Assembly: GCA_945830055.1 (NCBI GenBank)
Contig: CALZXH010000001.1
Span: 1-64,000, forward strand
Length of the DNA stretch: 64,000 bases
Reading direction: 5' to 3'
From: an uncultured Prevotella sp.
GTDB lineage: Bacteria > Bacteroidota > Bacteroidia > Bacteroidales > Bacteroidaceae
The notes beneath the pieces are model-generated. The model made no database searches. It had not been told where the DNA came from and was given only the letters and a program-made list of their open reading frames with translations. This document shows positions 41,535 through 51,660 of the stretch, one piece after another (within the stretch, counting starts at the first letter, position 1; every line of letters starts with the position of its first letter). A program made the position numbers and the translations under genes.

Positions 41535-42830
41535 ATGAACACGACTGTGAAATATATCCGACATGTCTGCGACATATGGACAGAGGAGATGAAAAACATC
41601 TCCAAAGACCAGGGTGTGCTCATTTTCTTTGTACTGGTGCCCCTGCTCTACCCTCTGCTGTACTCCTGGATATACAACAACGAAGTGGTCAGGGAGGTAC
41701 CCGTGGCGGTGGTAGATCACTGCAACAGTCACACTTCGCGCGAGTTCATACGCCTGTGCGATGCCTCTGCCGACGTGAGCGTGGCAAGTCATGCCACCGA
41801 TATGGAACAGGCAAGACTTCTGATGAACCGACAGAAGGTGAAAGGCATTTACTACATCCCAAGCGACTTTGAAGAAAGACTACGCCAACATAGGCAAGCC
41901 ACGGTACACGTGTATTGCGACATGGGACTGATGCTGTACTACAAGGCGGTATTCCAAACAGCGACGGCAGTGGCACAGCAGACAAACAGCCGATTGATTG
42001 TGGCAGCTGCCAAAAAAAGCACACGCCACGAAGACGAGTTGACGGCAACTCCACTGAAGATACAGGAGGTGGACATGTTCAACCCCACCGGCGGCTATGG
42101 CAACTTCATCTTGCCCGGGGTGCTGATACTGATATTGCAGCAGACAATGGTTCTGGGTATCGGACTGGCGGCAGGAACAGCACGCGAACGCAACAACTAC
42201 GGTTATCTTATCCCTTACCGGCGAAAGGGTTACGGCATAACCGTCCTGCTGGCAGGCAAAGCACTGTGCTACTATATGATTTATGTGGTGCTGGCGGCCT
42301 ACCTGTTACTTTTGGTACCGCGCTTTTTCCATTTTGTCAACCTTGCCGGCTGGCGCGAGCTGTGTGCCATCCTATTGCCCTACATTCCAGCCTGCATATT
42401 CTTTGGCATCACCGTATCGTGCCTCATCCGTTACCGCGAAAACGTGTTGCTGCTGGTGGTGTTCATGTCGGTACCCCTGCTCTTCGTGTCTGGCATATCA
42501 TGGCCACAAAGCAATATCCCTTGGTTCTGGCAGTCAGTGGCTACACTCTTTCCCTCCACTTTTGCCATACGTGCCTTTGTGAGGGCTAATACCATGGGAG
42601 CCACCGTGAACGATATCAGTACGGAATGTATTGCCCTGTGGATACAACTGGTAGCCTATCTGGTGCTGGCATGCGGGGTTTACCGCTTCCAGATGGCAAC
42701 AGCACATAAAAACATATTGCGCCGCGTGCAGAGCATACGGCGCAAGCGTGAAGTGAAAAGACGCATCAAGAGAAATCAATCCTCACTATCATCCTCGTCA
42801 GACACTGGAATGCCGGCAATGGACAACTGA
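41535..42830 (+). CDS. ABC-2 type transporter permease
   Basis: DQGVLIFFVLVPLLYPLLYSWIYNNEVVREVPVAVVDHCNS. Confidence 0.85.
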   Translation: MNTTVKYIRHVCDIWTEEMKNISKDQGVLIFFVLVPLLYPLLYSWIYNNEVVREVPVAVVDHCNSHTSREFIRLCDASADVSVASHATDMEQARLLMNRQKVKGIYYIPSDFEERLRQHRQATVHVYCDMGLMLYYKAVFQTATAVAQQTNSRLIVAAAKKSTRHEDELTATPLKIQEVDMFNPTGGYGNFILPGVLILILQQTMVLGIGLAAGTARERNNYGYLIPYRRKGYGITVLLAGKALCYYMIYVVLAAYLLLLVPRFFHFVNLAGWRELCAILLPYIPACIFFGITVSCLIRYRENVLLLVVFMSVPLLFVSGISWPQSNIPWFWQSVATLFPSTFAIRAFVRANTMGATVNDISTECIALWIQLVAYLVLACGVYRFQMATAHKNILRRVQSIRRKREVKRRIKRNQSSLSSSSDTGMPAMDN

Positions 42831-43270
42831 CGATTGATAGCCGAATTGAAGGAGATAATAGTTTCGCTGCGCGACAGACCCAAGGGTTGCAACTTGTCGT
42901 GAATGATATTGAGCAGATGATGGTTGTTCACGGCATAGATTTTAATGAACAAATCGAAATCTCCTGTGGTATAATGGCACTCCACCACCTCCGGAATATT
43001 CTTGAGTTCCTCAACCACCAGATCAAATTTCTCGGGATTTTTCAGGTTCAATCCAATATAGGCACACGTCTCATAGCCAATCTTCTCTGGGTCGATTACA
43101 AACTTTGAACCTTTGAGTATGCCACAATTGGACAACTTCTGTATTCTCTGGTGAATGGCGGCTCCACTCACATTGCATGCTCTCGCCACCTCAAGGAATG
43201 GAATACGAGCGTCATCTGCTATCAGTTTCAGAATCTGTTTGTCTAACTTGTCAAGTTTTTGAGATGCCAT
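42776..43270 (-). CDS. Lrp/AsnC family transcriptional regulator
   Basis: LDKLDKQILKLIADDARIPFLEVARACNVSGAAIHQRIQKL. Confidence 0.93.
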   Translation of the reverse strand: MASQKLDKLDKQILKLIADDARIPFLEVARACNVSGAAIHQRIQKLSNCGILKGSKFVIDPEKIGYETCAYIGLNLKNPEKFDLVVEELKNIPEVVECHYTTGDFDLFIKIYAVNNHHLLNIIHDKLQPLGLSRSETIISFNSAINRQLSIAGIPVSDEDDSED

Positions 43271-43416
43271 ATCAGTTATATTGTGGTAAGTTATTTCGCA
43301 AAGTTGTTTTGCAAAGTTATCAAAAAAAGAGGATATTCACAACAAATTATAAGGAAAAGCATCAAAACTGATTACAAATTCCATTTTCCTGCGAAAGTTC
43401 ACCTTCCTTCCCCGAC

Positions 43417-43872
43417 TCATTTCCGTTTGATATCTGCCGAATACTGTATCTTCAAGGCACCTGCCTTGCGCAACTGTTCTTTCACGGCATTGATGGTTTC
43501 CATCCTGGTGTGCAAGTCGGCCTTAATACATACTACCATCTGCTGACGGTCTTCACTGCTCATCGCCTTGCGCTCGTCAGACACCGCCTCGGCAATCTGA
43601 TGCAGTCGCACCATACGGTCATTCACCTGAAAGGCGGTGGCTGTGCTTCCATCTGGCTGTACTGCCATGCCCACATACAGATATACTACCGAGGACTTGC
43701 TGCGCAGTTTGTCCAGTGCTTCAGCATCAGGAGCATCATACTTTACCCGTTCCGGCACTTCATGCAGATGGGTCACTATCATAAAGAAGAACAGTACAGT
43801 AAACACAAGGTCGGGCATGGAGGCGGTGTTCAGTCCTGGCATCATGCGTCGCTGGCGACGAAAAAGACTCAT
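43417..43872 (-). CDS. ExbD/TolR family biopolymer transport protein
   Basis: RRMMPGLNTASMPDLVFTVLFFFMIVTHLHE. Confidence 0.85.
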   Translation of the reverse strand: MSLFRRQRRMMPGLNTASMPDLVFTVLFFFMIVTHLHEVPERVKYDAPDAEALDKLRSKSSVVYLYVGMAVQPDGSTATAFQVNDRMVRLHQIAEAVSDERKAMSSEDRQQMVVCIKADLHTRMETINAVKEQLRKAGALKIQYSADIKRK

Positions 43873-44396
43873 GGAGCGACTCCTTTCCCGGTATCCTGTA
43901 CCGTTTCCACTATCCGCTGCGGACAGGCTTCCATCACCCACCGTTTTTCCTCTGCCGAACATTTCTTCAAGGACTTGCCGAATTGGCGCAGGGCTACTTT
44001 TTCGCGCACCTGTCTATACACACAGGAAAGGGTGTGCTGTAATTGGAAATAGGTGTCGTAATCGGCATCTGGATGCACCTGGATATTGATAAGCATATGA
44101 GGATTGGCAGACAACTGCTGTTCAAAAAAAGCGGATAACTGCTGTACCGATGAGGGCTTGCCGTCGCACCAAAGGGTATTCCGGGCATCAATACACAATT
44201 CTATTCCATCACGTTTCTTCACCTGGACCTCCTGCGCATCCTTGTCTTCAGGAGCGGCAAGTCGTTTCATCAGCCCCGTTTCACTGTCGAGCGAGGTGGT
44301 CACCAAAAAGAACACCAGCAACATGAATGAGATGTCAGCGGTGGCTGTGGTATTAAGTGCCGGTGTGCGACGTCGGCGAAAGTTAAACTTTCTCAT
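43869..44396 (-). CDS. ExbD/TolR family biopolymer transport protein
   Basis: RRRRTPALNTTATADISFMLLVFFLVTTSLDSETGL. Confidence 0.85.
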   Translation of the reverse strand: MRKFNFRRRRTPALNTTATADISFMLLVFFLVTTSLDSETGLMKRLAAPEDKDAQEVQVKKRDGIELCIDARNTLWCDGKPSSVQQLSAFFEQQLSANPHMLINIQVHPDADYDTYFQLQHTLSCVYRQVREKVALRQFGKSLKKCSAEEKRWVMEACPQRIVETVQDTGKGVAP

Positions 44397-44778
44397 GCTT
44401 GCCGATGGATTTGCTCTTGAATAATCTTCTGTTCAGACCGCCCACGCCGAGCACCATCAGCACCGCAGCCACCACCCCAAGTGTAATGGCTGTGTTGATA
44501 AACATGTCGGTAACCTTGAGCCATTCCTCTTGCCGGTAATCCTTACCGTTAACCTGCAGCACATCTGTTGCCCCCAACGCATAGGTAAGTACAAGCATAA
44601 CGACAAAAAAGGCCGCTGTGCTCCACATGATGGTCTTGGCAGGTACACCATTGCGTGCAGAGTCCACCTCTCCACGTACTTTGAAGGCATGTACCATGCT
44701 TACTACCACTGCTGTCAGCACCGCTGCCAACAACACGTATATCAGCACCAAAAACACATCTACCGCAGCCTCTGTCAT
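44383..44778 (-). CDS. Membrane protein of the ExbB/ExbD operon
   Basis: Three predicted TM segments; overlaps its neighbours by a few nt on the same strand. Confidence 0.75.
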   Translation of the reverse strand: MTEAAVDVFLVLIYVLLAAVLTAVVVSMVHAFKVRGEVDSARNGVPAKTIMWSTAAFFVVMLVLTYALGATDVLQVNGKDYRQEEWLKVTDMFINTAITLGVVAAVLMVLGVGGLNRRLFKSKSIGKHEKV

Positions 44779-45638
44779 TGTTTGTTCTGCTTGTATTGGG
44801 TTATCTCATCCATCAAAGAGATGGCAGACTCTTCCATCTGCGAAGTAAGATGCTCTATTTTGGAGAGGATGAAATTATAGAACACTTGAAGCACTAACGC
44901 TGCAATGATACCGAAAACGGTAGTAATGAGCGCCACCTTCATTCCTGATGCCACAATGGAGGCATTGATGTCGCCAGCCAGACGTATATCATCAAACGCC
45001 ATCACCATACCCACCACTGTACCTAAAAACCCTAACGAAGGTGCTATGGTAATAAACAATGATATCCAGGTACAGCCCTTGTCCAAATTGGCAGCCTGCA
45101 CCGAACCGTAGGAGGCGATACTACGCTCTATGCTGTCGAGGGACTCCTGGATGCGCAACAGGCCCTGATAACAAATGGATGCCACCGGTCCACGGGTGTC
45201 TCTGCACAGTTGGCGCGCCTCATTCACCTTGTCTTCTGCCAACAGTTTTCCTATATCCGCCAATAACTTCTTGACATTCACCTCTGACATGGTAAGGTAA
45301 ACGATGCGCTCAATACAAAATGCCAAGCCCAGAACCAGCACCAAAGCCACCAGCGACATGAACCACACATTGCCCTCTATAAACTTGGTCTTCAATGTAT
45401 TATGCAATCCTATTTGGGTGAGCATATCTTCAGGCTCTCCTTCTCCCACTGTCTTGGCAACATCTTCCAGACTCATTTGGGTCACATCCTCCCTGGAAAC
45501 TGCGCTTGCCGAATCAGCAGAAGGCAACACCTCGGATGATACGCTCACGGCAGTATCTTTCTTCTGAGCCTGTACAGCTGACACTCCCGTAGCAAACATC
45601 GCCAGAAAGAAAACCAACCACACAAATCTTTTCATCAT
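44775..45638 (-). CDS. exbB: MotA/TolQ/ExbB proton channel family protein
   Basis: SIASYGSVQAANLDKGCTWISLFITIAPSLGFLGTVVGMVMAFDDI. Confidence 0.92.
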   Translation of the reverse strand: MMKRFVWLVFFLAMFATGVSAVQAQKKDTAVSVSSEVLPSADSASAVSREDVTQMSLEDVAKTVGEGEPEDMLTQIGLHNTLKTKFIEGNVWFMSLVALVLVLGLAFCIERIVYLTMSEVNVKKLLADIGKLLAEDKVNEARQLCRDTRGPVASICYQGLLRIQESLDSIERSIASYGSVQAANLDKGCTWISLFITIAPSLGFLGTVVGMVMAFDDIRLAGDINASIVASGMKVALITTVFGIIAALVLQVFYNFILSKIEHLTSQMEESAISLMDEITQYKQNKQ

Positions 45639-45670
45639 TGTCTCATCGTTTTTACGGCTGGCAAAGGTAG

Positions 45671-45711
45671 CAAATAAAATGCAACTTTGCAAATGAGTTG
45701 CATTTTATTTG
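45671..45711. promoter_or_regulatory. 16-bp perfect inverted repeat in a divergent promoter region
   Basis: CAAATAAAATGCAACT (45671-45686), TTGCAAATG, AGTTGCATTTTATTTG (45696-45711). Confidence 0.8.
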
Positions 45712-45791
45712 TATTACTTTTGCACTCGTTATCATACAATTACAGGACTTTTAAAAACAAGGGGAGTATCATCGGCTCTCCACACGAAAAC

Positions 45792-46865
45792 ATGGAAGAA
45801 ATTATCGATTTAATCAACGAAATGTCGCCCTACATCCTTTTGGGCTTTCTGCTGGCAGGACTGATGCACGCATTCATCTCACCGGCACTGTATCACCGTT
45901 ATCTTGGCGGCAACACATTCCGCTCAGTGGTCAATGCTGCTCTGCTGGGCATTCCACTACCACTCTGCTCATGTGGTGTCATACCCACTGCCATGTCATT
46001 GCATAAGGAGGGTGCTTCCAAAGGTGCCACCATTTCCTTTCTCATCGCCACCCCACAAACGGGAATTGATTCCATCATTGCCACCTATTCGTTGATGGGA
46101 CTCCCCTTTGCCTTGCTGCGCCCCATAGCAGCTCTGTTCACAGCCCTCTTCGGCGGTGCCATCACCAACCTTTGGAGCCACTGCGATCATCAGCCTGCCA
46201 AGTCCCGCACCTGTTGTTGTGATGACGACCATTGCGACGATGATGACTGTAAGGGAGGCTGCTGTTGCCATGAAGATAATGGAGAAGCACCTGTCACTTT
46301 ATGGCAGAAACTGGTCAAGGCCCTGCACTACGCCTTTGTTGAGATGATGGGCGATATAGGCAAATGGCTGTTAGTGGGATTGCTGGTAGCAGGACTGATT
46401 ACCGTATTTGTTCCTGCATCATTCTTCAGTATGTTTACAGACAAACCTTTGCTGAGTATGCTGCTGGTGCTGGTGTGTGCCATGCCCATGTATCTGTGCG
46501 CCACCGGTTCTATTCCCATCGCCGTCGCTTTGATGCTCAAGGGACTATCTCCCGGCACTGCCTTGGTGTTGCTCATGGCAGGTCCGGCAGTCAATGCCGC
46601 CTCCATGATTGTCATCGGCAAGGTGATGGGCAGACGAACCGTATGGCTTTATCTCATCTCAGTGATCATGGGTGCAGTGGCATGCGGACTGACAATAGAC
46701 TATCTGTTGCCTCACGAATGGTTCTCCGTTCCTCTCAACAGCATCCATCACAGCAAGACAGAAGGAGTACCTGTTTTCAGCACTATCTGCTCCATTCTGC
46801 TTCTCGCCATGATTCTGTTTGCCCGACACCACAAAAAACGCACATCACACAAATGCTGCGGATAA
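45792..46865 (+). CDS. SO_0444/ArsP-like permease (probable Cu/Zn efflux) with Cys/His/Asp-rich loop
   Basis: LGFLLAGLMHAFISPALYHRYLGGNTFRSVVNAALLGIPLPLCSCGVIPTAMSL; loop CCCDDDHCDDDDCKGGCCCHEDN. Confidence 0.85.
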   Translation: MEEIIDLINEMSPYILLGFLLAGLMHAFISPALYHRYLGGNTFRSVVNAALLGIPLPLCSCGVIPTAMSLHKEGASKGATISFLIATPQTGIDSIIATYSLMGLPFALLRPIAALFTALFGGAITNLWSHCDHQPAKSRTCCCDDDHCDDDDCKGGCCCHEDNGEAPVTLWQKLVKALHYAFVEMMGDIGKWLLVGLLVAGLITVFVPASFFSMFTDKPLLSMLLVLVCAMPMYLCATGSIPIAVALMLKGLSPGTALVLLMAGPAVNAASMIVIGKVMGRRTVWLYLISVIMGAVACGLTIDYLLPHEWFSVPLNSIHHSKTEGVPVFSTICSILLLAMILFARHHKKRTSHKCCG

Positions 46866-46997
46866 GGTTGCGACTATTCTCCGTCAATCACTTGACCGGA
46901 CAATGTGCGGTCGATATTAAGACCGATATAGTTGACCTTTATCTATCACACCGCTGCGCAGATAAGACACTTATATTTCGTCGAACTCACATTAAAA

Positions 46998-47028
46998 GAA
47001 GATGCTCGCCTTACTGGCGAGCATCTTC
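46998..47028 (-). terminator. Intrinsic terminator of tRNA-Ser
   Basis: Minus strand GAAGATGCTCGCC-AGTAA-GGCGAGCATCTTC-TTTTAATG; 13-bp perfect stem. Confidence 0.9.
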
Positions 47029-47056
47029 AAGACTCCTTCATTTACAAGGATTTCTG

Positions 47057-47144
47057 CGGAGAGAACAGGATTCGAACCTGCGAACCGGTTTTGCCGGTTA
47101 CACGCTTTCCAGGCGTGCCTCTTCAACCACTCGAGCACCTCTCC
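47057..47144 (-). tRNA. tRNA-Ser (anticodon GGA)
   Basis: Minus strand GGAGAGGTGCTCGAGTGGTTGAAGAGGCACGCCTGGAAAGCGTG...GGTTCGAATCCTGTTCTCTCCG; long variable arm; CCA not encoded. Confidence 0.95.
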
Positions 47145-47254
47145 TTGTTGCGTTTTCCTTAATTGCGGTGCAAAAGTAGTATATTTATTTCTGATTTGGA
47201 CAGAGAGAGGCATTTTTTAAGTTTCATTAAGATTTAGAGACAAGCTAATCAATG

Positions 47255-48058
47255 CTACTCCGCATAAATCTTACTGTCTGATGACAGGAAAAGCCTATTG
47301 GCTGTCTGCGTGGTCACTTGCGCCACTTCCTCCTCCGTTACGCCGTAACTCTGCGCCAATACCGAAATGATATAAGGTATGAAGGAGCTTTCATTGCGGG
47401 TGCCACGCTTGGGAACTGGTGCCATATAGGGCGCATCCGTTTCCAGCACAATGCGGTGCAAGGGCACTGCCTGCGGCAGCACCGTAGGCAGAGGCGACTT
47501 CTTGAAAGTGAGTACTCCCCCTATACCCAAAACAAAACGTGGGAACGACAGCAGTTGTTCGGCCTCCTGCTCATTGCCTGTAAAACAGTGGAATACGCCA
47601 CCTACCAGGTCTTTCTCATATTCACGCAACAGTTTCACCATCTCGTTTTGCGCCTTCCTGCAATGTATCATCAGCGGTTTCTTCATCTCCACTGCCCATT
47701 CCACCTGTATTCTGAAGGCATCCAACTGTGCCTGTTCAAACTCTCGACTCCAGTAGAAATCAAGTCCCACTTCGCCGATAGCGATAAAATCATCACAATA
47801 CATTGCCTTGAGTCGGGCAATCATCTCCCGATAGTCTGGCTTTACCTCTTCCGGATGTAGTCCCACCATAGGGAATACCACTCCAGGGTATTCTGAGGCG
47901 AGTGTCAGCGCCCTTTCGCTTGATGCCACATCAATAGCAGGAACAAATATCTTCTCTGCTCCCTGTTCACGGGCACGCTTCACTACTTCGGGAAGATCTT
48001 GCGCAAACTCTTCCCCGTCCAGATGGGCATGTGTATCTATAAAATTGATCATCATCAA
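47255..48058 (-). CDS. TatD family hydrolase
   Basis: FIDTHAHLDGEEF, AIGEVGLDFYWS, HCRKA, VLETDAPYMAP. Confidence 0.95.
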   Translation of the reverse strand: MMMINFIDTHAHLDGEEFAQDLPEVVKRAREQGAEKIFVPAIDVASSERALTLASEYPGVVFPMVGLHPEEVKPDYREMIARLKAMYCDDFIAIGEVGLDFYWSREFEQAQLDAFRIQVEWAVEMKKPLMIHCRKAQNEMVKLLREYEKDLVGGVFHCFTGNEQEAEQLLSFPRFVLGIGGVLTFKKSPLPTVLPQAVPLHRIVLETDAPYMAPVPKRGTRNESSFIPYIISVLAQSYGVTEEEVAQVTTQTANRLFLSSDSKIYAE

Positions 48059-48091
48059 ACCGTATAACTATCAAAAGGGCTTTACAGAGCC

Positions 48092-49075
48092 TTACTTCTC
48101 GCGTTTCATCATGTCAAGGGCATAGCGCCGAAGCACTTCCTTGCGTTCCGCAGGCAATGGGATGCTTTCCAGACATTCCAGACTCTCCTGAAAATAGGTA
48201 TTTATCTTTTTCTCGCAGAGTTCACGGATACCTATTTCATTATAAAGGCGCGTCACAGCTTCAATTTTCTCTTGTCTGTCAAAATCATTGACAGTAGTCC
48301 AATGGGTCAGTTCCGCACGTTGCTTATCATTGGCATGCAGGAATGCATTGATAAGCATGTAGGTTTTCTTGTTAGAAGTGATATCACCTCCTATCGCCTT
48401 GCCAAAGACTTGGGGGTCACCATACACATCCAGCAAGTCATCCTGCAGTTGGAATGCCAGTCCCACCAATTCACCAAAGCGATACAGTTGCTGTGTATCC
48501 TGCTTTGAGGCATCAGCCAACAGTGCCCCCATCTTGGTAGCACAAGCCAGCAGCACGCTGGTTTTCAGCCTTATCATTTCTATATACTCCTCTTCAGTCA
48601 CATCGTCGCGTGTCTCGAACTCCATGTCATACTGCTGTCCCTCCCCTATCTGCAATGCCGTTTCAGTGAACAGATGCAGCAATTCCGGAAGCTTGTCTTC
48701 ATCACATTGCGCCAATCGTTGATAAGCAAGTACCTGCATGGTATCTCCCGAGAGAATGGCAGCGTTGGCATTCCATTTCCGATGCACAGTGGGTTTTCCG
48801 CGCCTCACATCAGCATTGTCCATCAGGTCATCGTGCAGTAGCGTATAGTTATGATAGGTTTCCAGAGCGCAGGCAGGCATAAGTATATGTTCGGGATTGT
48901 CCTTATACATATTGTATGCCAGCAGCATCAGCACCGGGCGTATGCGCTTGCCGCCTAATGACAGCACGTATCTGACGGGGTCATAGATGGTTTGCGGTTC
49001 TCTCTCGTAAGGCAGGTTACTGATAAAATCATTCACCATGTCCAAAAGTTCCTGTGATGTTTTCATGATTATCAT
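48092..49075 (-). CDS. Polyprenyl synthetase (isoprenyl diphosphate synthase)
   Basis: GGKRIRPVLMLLA, LLHDDLMDNADVRRGKPTVH, FQLQDDLLDVYGD. Confidence 0.95.
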   Translation of the reverse strand: MIIMKTSQELLDMVNDFISNLPYEREPQTIYDPVRYVLSLGGKRIRPVLMLLAYNMYKDNPEHILMPACALETYHNYTLLHDDLMDNADVRRGKPTVHRKWNANAAILSGDTMQVLAYQRLAQCDEDKLPELLHLFTETALQIGEGQQYDMEFETRDDVTEEEYIEMIRLKTSVLLACATKMGALLADASKQDTQQLYRFGELVGLAFQLQDDLLDVYGDPQVFGKAIGGDITSNKKTYMLINAFLHANDKQRAELTHWTTVNDFDRQEKIEAVTRLYNEIGIRELCEKKINTYFQESLECLESIPLPAERKEVLRRYALDMMKREK

Positions 49076-49108
49076 TGGTTTATGGTGGCAATGGGTGCCA
49101 CCGTCATA

Positions 49109-49819
49109 TTAAAGTCTGAACACAATGGGCACAGCCACCATGGTTCTGCAAGGTTTGTCATTTTGTATTCCTGGTTTCCAATTGGGCATCTTGTGCATCA
49201 CACGCATGGCCTCATTGTCGCAGTTAGGTTCCAGCGACTTGGCCACCTTAATGTCGGATATTGACCCGTCGGTATTCACAATAAACTGCACCAGCACCTT
49301 ACCCTGTATCTTACGCATCTTGGCAAAGGGCGGATAAGTGAGATTGCTGGTAAGCCATTTCATGAAGGCAACAGCCCCACCTGGGAACTGCGGAAGATCC
49401 TGTACCACTCTGAAATTGAGCGGATTGTCATTAGTATCCACTACGGGTGGCATATCATCTTCAGTATCATCTGTTTCCATCGCCTGATCGAGGTTGTTGT
49501 CGCCCGTATTCAATGGTTCTGATATATCTTCTTTCTGTGCCTGCTGCGGGTCTTCCGTTTCCACCACCTTTAGAGCCTGTTTCTTTTCGGGTTCCAGCGG
49601 CAGCAAAGGTATTCGATCTTCGTTCTTCTCTTCCTCTATCATGTCGAGCTCTTCGGTTATCTCTTCTATCTCCTCATCCGAGAACTCGTCCTCATCATCG
49701 CCCAAAGGGATATGGACAAGCACTAAGAGAGCTACGGTCACAAGCAGTAGCGCGATAAAAAAGCGCCGTGCCCGTCCTCTCTCCAAATCTGCTTTCGGTG
49801 ATTTCTTCAATTCCATCAT
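49109..49819 (-). CDS. tonB: Energy transducer TonB
   Basis: N-terminal TM, acidic/Pro linker, KVLVQFIVNTDGSISDIKVAKSLEPNCDNEAMRVMHKMPNWKPG. Confidence 0.92.
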   Translation of the reverse strand: MMELKKSPKADLERGRARRFFIALLLVTVALLVLVHIPLGDDEDEFSDEEIEEITEELDMIEEEKNEDRIPLLPLEPEKKQALKVVETEDPQQAQKEDISEPLNTGDNNLDQAMETDDTEDDMPPVVDTNDNPLNFRVVQDLPQFPGGAVAFMKWLTSNLTYPPFAKMRKIQGKVLVQFIVNTDGSISDIKVAKSLEPNCDNEAMRVMHKMPNWKPGIQNDKPCRTMVAVPIVFRL

Positions 49820-49941
49820 CCCTTGTCCAATGTCGTTTCAGAAAGATGTTCTTAGGTTCTGTTGATTTTCCCGTCACAGACCAAAAAACGATTCTTCCGT
49901 TAAATCATTTACAAAAGTAATCAGATATTTGAAAAAAGCCG

Positions 49942-49949
49942 TATCTTTG
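49942..49949 (+). promoter_or_regulatory. Putative -7 box (TATCTTTG) upstream of porQ
   Basis: Matches TAnnTTTG; ATG at 49971. Confidence 0.5.
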
Positions 49950-49970
49950 TAGTCAAAATAATAAAAACGG

Positions 49971-50918
49971 ATGAAAAAAGTCTCCATCACGCTACTTTCC
50001 TTGCTTCTTTCCTTCGTGGTACATGCACAGGAAAGTGGCACGGCATATAATTTCCTACGCCTGCCTGTAAGTGCCCACGCAGCAGCATTGGGCGGAGACA
50101 ACATCTCCATCACTGAGGATGATCCATCTGTCATTTTCCATAATCCTGCTCTTATCAGCAATGTGACCGACAAAAGCATTAACATCAACTTCATGACCTA
50201 CATGGAAGGAGTGAATATCGGAAGTGCGTCGTTTGTAAAAGCATGGGGTGAACGTGCTACCTGGGGAGCTTGCGCCATGTACATGGACTATGGAAAGATC
50301 AAGGAGACCACCGCAACGAACGAGGTGATAGGCGACTTCTCTGCCAAAGACGTAATGCTGGGCGGAACCTTTACATATCTGCTCTCCAACAAGATTGCCG
50401 GTGGTATCACCGCCAAAATCATCTCTTCTTCTATCGGAGGCTACAGTTCTATGGCCGTGGGTATCGACCTTGGACTGAATTACTACGATGCCGAGCGCAA
50501 TTGGTCGGTCGCTGCAGTGGCGAAGAACCTGGGTGGACAGGTAAAAGCCTATGACGACAATTTCGAGAAAATTCCTTTTGACCTGCAGTTAGGAGCCAGC
50601 AAACGACTGGAGGGAGCTCCCCTGCGTTTTTCTGCTACGCTCACCCGTCTCAACTCCTGGGACGAGGACTTTATCAACCACCTTGCCATCGGTGCCGACC
50701 TATTTTTGGGCAACAGCATCTATGTGGCTGCAGGCTACAATTTTCGACGTGCCGACGAAATGAAAATCAATCAGGACGATGACAGCAGCAGCAATCATGG
50801 AGCAGGTCTGTCCGTAGGCGGGGGCATCCAACTGGAACGTTTCAAGTTTCAGATGTCGTATGCCAAGTACCATGTTTCTTCCACCTCGCTGCTGTTCAAC
50901 CTCTCCTACACATTATAG
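49971..50918 (+). CDS. porQ: Type IX secretion system protein PorQ
   Basis: [40 protein letters not shown]; beta-barrel; next to cmk. Confidence 0.9.
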   Translation: MKKVSITLLSLLLSFVVHAQESGTAYNFLRLPVSAHAAALGGDNISITEDDPSVIFHNPALISNVTDKSININFMTYMEGVNIGSASFVKAWGERATWGACAMYMDYGKIKETTATNEVIGDFSAKDVMLGGTFTYLLSNKIAGGITAKIISSSIGGYSSMAVGIDLGLNYYDAERNWSVAAVAKNLGGQVKAYDDNFEKIPFDLQLGASKRLEGAPLRFSATLTRLNSWDEDFINHLAIGADLFLGNSIYVAAGYNFRRADEMKINQDDDSSSNHGAGLSVGGGIQLERFKFQMSYAKYHVSSTSLLFNLSYTL

Positions 50919-50958
50919 AAGATTCCAAATCCATTTACATCATAATACCGACAGAAAC

Positions 50959-51648
50959 ATGAAAAAAATCGTGATAGCCATCGACGGTCACTCTTCTTGC
51001 GGCAAAAGCACCATGGCAAAGGCACTGGCCCGCCAATTGGGATACATCTACGTAGATACAGGCGCCATGTACCGCGCCGTAACGCTCTTTGCCCTGCAGC
51101 ACCAATTGTTCGAGACCGACGGCACCGTGAAGGCAGAAGCCCTGAAATCCATGATGCCTCAGGTACACGTATCGTTTGTAATGAACGAGGAAACGAGACT
51201 GCCCGAAATCTGCCTCAACGGCGTGGCAGTAGAGCGGGAGATACGCACCATGGAGGTGTCTTCGCATGTCAGTCCCATCGCAGCTCTTCCCTTTGTGCGC
51301 GAGGCTATGGTGGCACAGCAGCGTGAGATGGGCATCCAAAAGGGCATTGTAATGGATGGAAGGGATATAGGCACCACCGTTTTTCCCCATGCCGAACTGA
51401 AAGTATTTGTCACGGCGACAGCAGAAACAAGAGCACAACGACGCTTCAAGGAGCTGCAGGAAAAAGGAATGGAAGCCGACTACGAAACGATATTGAAGAA
51501 TGTCCAGGAACGCGACTACATAGATTCACACAGGGAGGTGTCACCGTTACGTCAGGCAGAAGATGCCATTCTTTTAGACAACAGCAATATGACCATCAGC
51601 CAGCAACAACAATGGCTTTTAGACCAGGTACAACGCGTATGCCGCTAA
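50959..51648 (+). CDS. cmk: (d)CMP kinase
   Basis: [49 protein letters not shown]. Confidence 0.96.
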   Translation: MKKIVIAIDGHSSCGKSTMAKALARQLGYIYVDTGAMYRAVTLFALQHQLFETDGTVKAEALKSMMPQVHVSFVMNEETRLPEICLNGVAVEREIRTMEVSSHVSPIAALPFVREAMVAQQREMGIQKGIVMDGRDIGTTVFPHAELKVFVTATAETRAQRRFKELQEKGMEADYETILKNVQERDYIDSHREVSPLRQAEDAILLDNSNMTISQQQQWLLDQVQRVCR

Positions 51649-51660
51649 GTTGACAACAAG

